Source: Myxocyprinus asiaticus (Eukaryota; Chordata; Actinopteri; Cypriniformes; Catostomidae). From it: a DNA stretch of 64,000 nucleotides. How positions within the stretch are numbered: position 1 is the stretch's first letter; every line of letters starts with the position of its first letter. A program made the translations under genes and the position numbers. The notes below the pieces were generated by a model that made no database searches, was not told the DNA's origin, and saw only the letters and a list, made by a program, of their open reading frames with translations. The DNA lies in the NCBI RefSeq assembly GCF_019703515.2, contig NC_059362.1:47869468-47933467 (forward strand). The letters run 5' to 3'. This document shows positions 62,690 to 64,000 of this stretch, piece after piece.

Positions 62690-63290
62690 ATTAGACTAGT
62701 GGCCATCGCTACCGTCTGTCAGTTTGTGGCCGCTTGCTCAGTTTGCGCTGTTAATAAGACCTTACAAAGCCCTCCGGCAGGGCTCCTCCAACCACTGTCA
62801 GTACCTTCGAGACCCTGGTCTCACAGTATCATGGATTTTCCCATGGCAACATGGTCATTTTGACCATAGTGGACCGGTTCTCAAAGGTGGCTCATTTTAT
62901 TCCCCTCCCCAAATTACCTTCAGCGAAGGAGACAGCGCCTGAAGTTGTTAAACATGTCTTTCGCATCCATGGCCTCCCGTTAGATGTGGTTTTCGACAGG
63001 GGTCCCCAGTTTGTGTCTAAGTTTTGGGCAGAGTTCTGTTGACAGCTGGGGACGAAAGTGAATCTGTCTTCTGGGTTTTATACCCAGACTATCAGTCAGG
63101 CAGAGCGGGCGAACCAGGAATTGAAAAGGATGTTGTGGTGCATGGCTTTCTGCAATCCCTTGTCTTCAAACTCCCAACTGGCCTGGGAGGAGTATGCTCA
63201 CAATTCCATGCGCTCATCATCTATGGGCCTAATGCTCTTTCAGTGTTGCCTGGGTTACCAGCCACCGACACCATTCTAAGCCCCCAGTTT
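62690..63290 (+). pseudogene. Ty3/gypsy integrase core remnant
   Basis: The DDE residues are visible in separate frames: [34 protein letters not shown] followed by a TGA at 63040-63042, and QAERANQELKRM. The order matches a retroviral-type integrase. The zinc-binding HHCC region before 62700 is only partly recognisable. Confidence 0.85.
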
Positions 63291-63756
63291 ACGTGTGTAA
63301 GTAGAAGGTCTCGTTGTCCACAAAGGACATCCCACTCTGACTCCCGTCGCATAAACTGGGGCCCAAATTCATCGGACCCTTGTCCATCACCAAGGTGCTT
63401 AGTCCGGTGGTGGTTCAGCTCAAATTACCCAATTACCTTAAGCGTATTCACCCCGTGTTTCATATGTCTAAAATAAAACAGTTTTTTCATTCTGAGTTAC
63501 ATCCCGCCACTCCCATCCCACCTCCCCCGCGCCTCGTAGAGGGCGCTCCGGTTACACTGTTATGCGCCTCTTAGACATTAGGTGGAGAGGCAGAGGGTTC
63601 CAATATTTAGCCGACTGGGAGGGCTATGGTCCTGAGGAGAGGTGTTGGGTTCCTGCGCGTGACATTCTGGACGGCGCCCTCATCGATGACATCCATCACA
63701 GTCGTGGTGGATCCACAGTGGCTGCCAGGAGGTGCCTGTGGGGTGGGGGGGGATAC
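63290..63756 (+). pseudogene. Integrase C-terminus with chromodomain, and polypurine tract
   Basis: The frame [20 protein letters not shown] then [14 protein letters not shown] (about 63565-63690) is a chromodomain, the mark of chromoviruses, which use it to target chromatin. A G-rich polypurine tract (GGGGTGGGGGGGGA, 63740-63753) primes plus-strand synthesis just before the LTR. Confidence 0.85.
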
Positions 63757-64000
63757 TGTCACGGTTGGTGAGTTATTCCTGTGTGTTTGTTTAAATTTTT
63801 CCCTCGTGTGTGGCCAGCTGTCGCTGATCAGTCGTATCACCATTGCCATGTCTACTCTGGCGCTTCGGCTGGGTGGCTGATTAGCGACAGCTGTTGTTCA
63901 TATTCCCTGCTCTATTTTAACCCCGCTACACATCTGTTTCCTTGCGAGATTACTGTGTTGTGCCTCTGTACCTCACGTCCTCTAGCCTTGGTCTGTCTGT
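63757..64000 (+). mobile_element. 3' LTR of the chromovirus, cut by the window end
   Basis: It starts TGTCACGGTTGGTGAG right after the polypurine tract and runs off the window. The 5' partner is not seen at the left end of the internal region. Confidence 0.75.

Overview
This window is nuclear DNA from a teleost fish, most likely a cypriniform (carp/minnow type). The reasons are three vertebrate genes with consensus splice sites, many tRNA-derived SINEs and MITE-like DNA transposons typical of fish, a fish-type LINE, and Ty3/gypsy LTR elements. There is no bacterial-style gene packing. Most of the sequence is intron, intergenic DNA or repeats.

Host genes, left to right: (1) 378-1326 (+) is the terminal coding exon of a SALM/LRFN synaptic adhesion gene that reads as lrfn5. 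It carries the end of the FN3 domain, the transmembrane helix and a cytoplasmic tail ending in a PDZ ligand. (2) 20825-36827 (-) is the whole coding region of yy1. Its five exons join in frame to 359 residues, including the REPO region and all four C2H2 zinc fingers. (3) 44996-57192 (-) is the 3' part of evl: ten exons covering the linker, proline-rich region, EVH2 actin-binding motifs and tetramerising C-terminus. The EVH1 exons must lie beyond 64 kb. In human, EVL, YY1 and LRFN5 all lie on chromosome 14q, so the set looks like an old conserved block.

Repeats by region: 2-20 kb (lrfn5 to yy1) holds piggyBac-like TTAA elements, hAT MITEs, a decayed LINE (9.9-12.9 kb), an inverted pair of LTR+leader fragments with a tRNA-Phe-like primer site (15.0-15.8 kb), and two foldback elements. 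yy1 intron 2 carries a 5.6-kb hAT-like composite (24131-29771) with a perfect 8-bp target duplication; inside it is a roughly 2-kb palindrome whose arms hold different SINEs. yy1 intron 1 carries a second palindrome (31530-34138) with arms of about 0.97 kb, formed by an inverted duplication of zinc-finger-like exons around a coding 24-bp minisatellite. About 40 bp upstream of the yy1 start codon lies 3.6 kb of CA/CT-rich satellite. The evl introns hold more piggyBac-like copies, a solo LTR with a perfect 5-bp duplication, and a SINE. From 59.8 kb to the end is a decayed Ty3/gypsy chromovirus.

The most unusual structures are the two large palindromes and the satellite in and next to yy1, the unrecognised zinc-finger-like exon family with its in-frame minisatellite, and the PDZ-ligand tail on the lrfn5-like protein. 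I saw no CRISPR array, rRNA or functional tRNA gene, and no operon. Alignments were made by eye, so percent identities are estimates and repeat edges marked approximate may be off by tens of bases.
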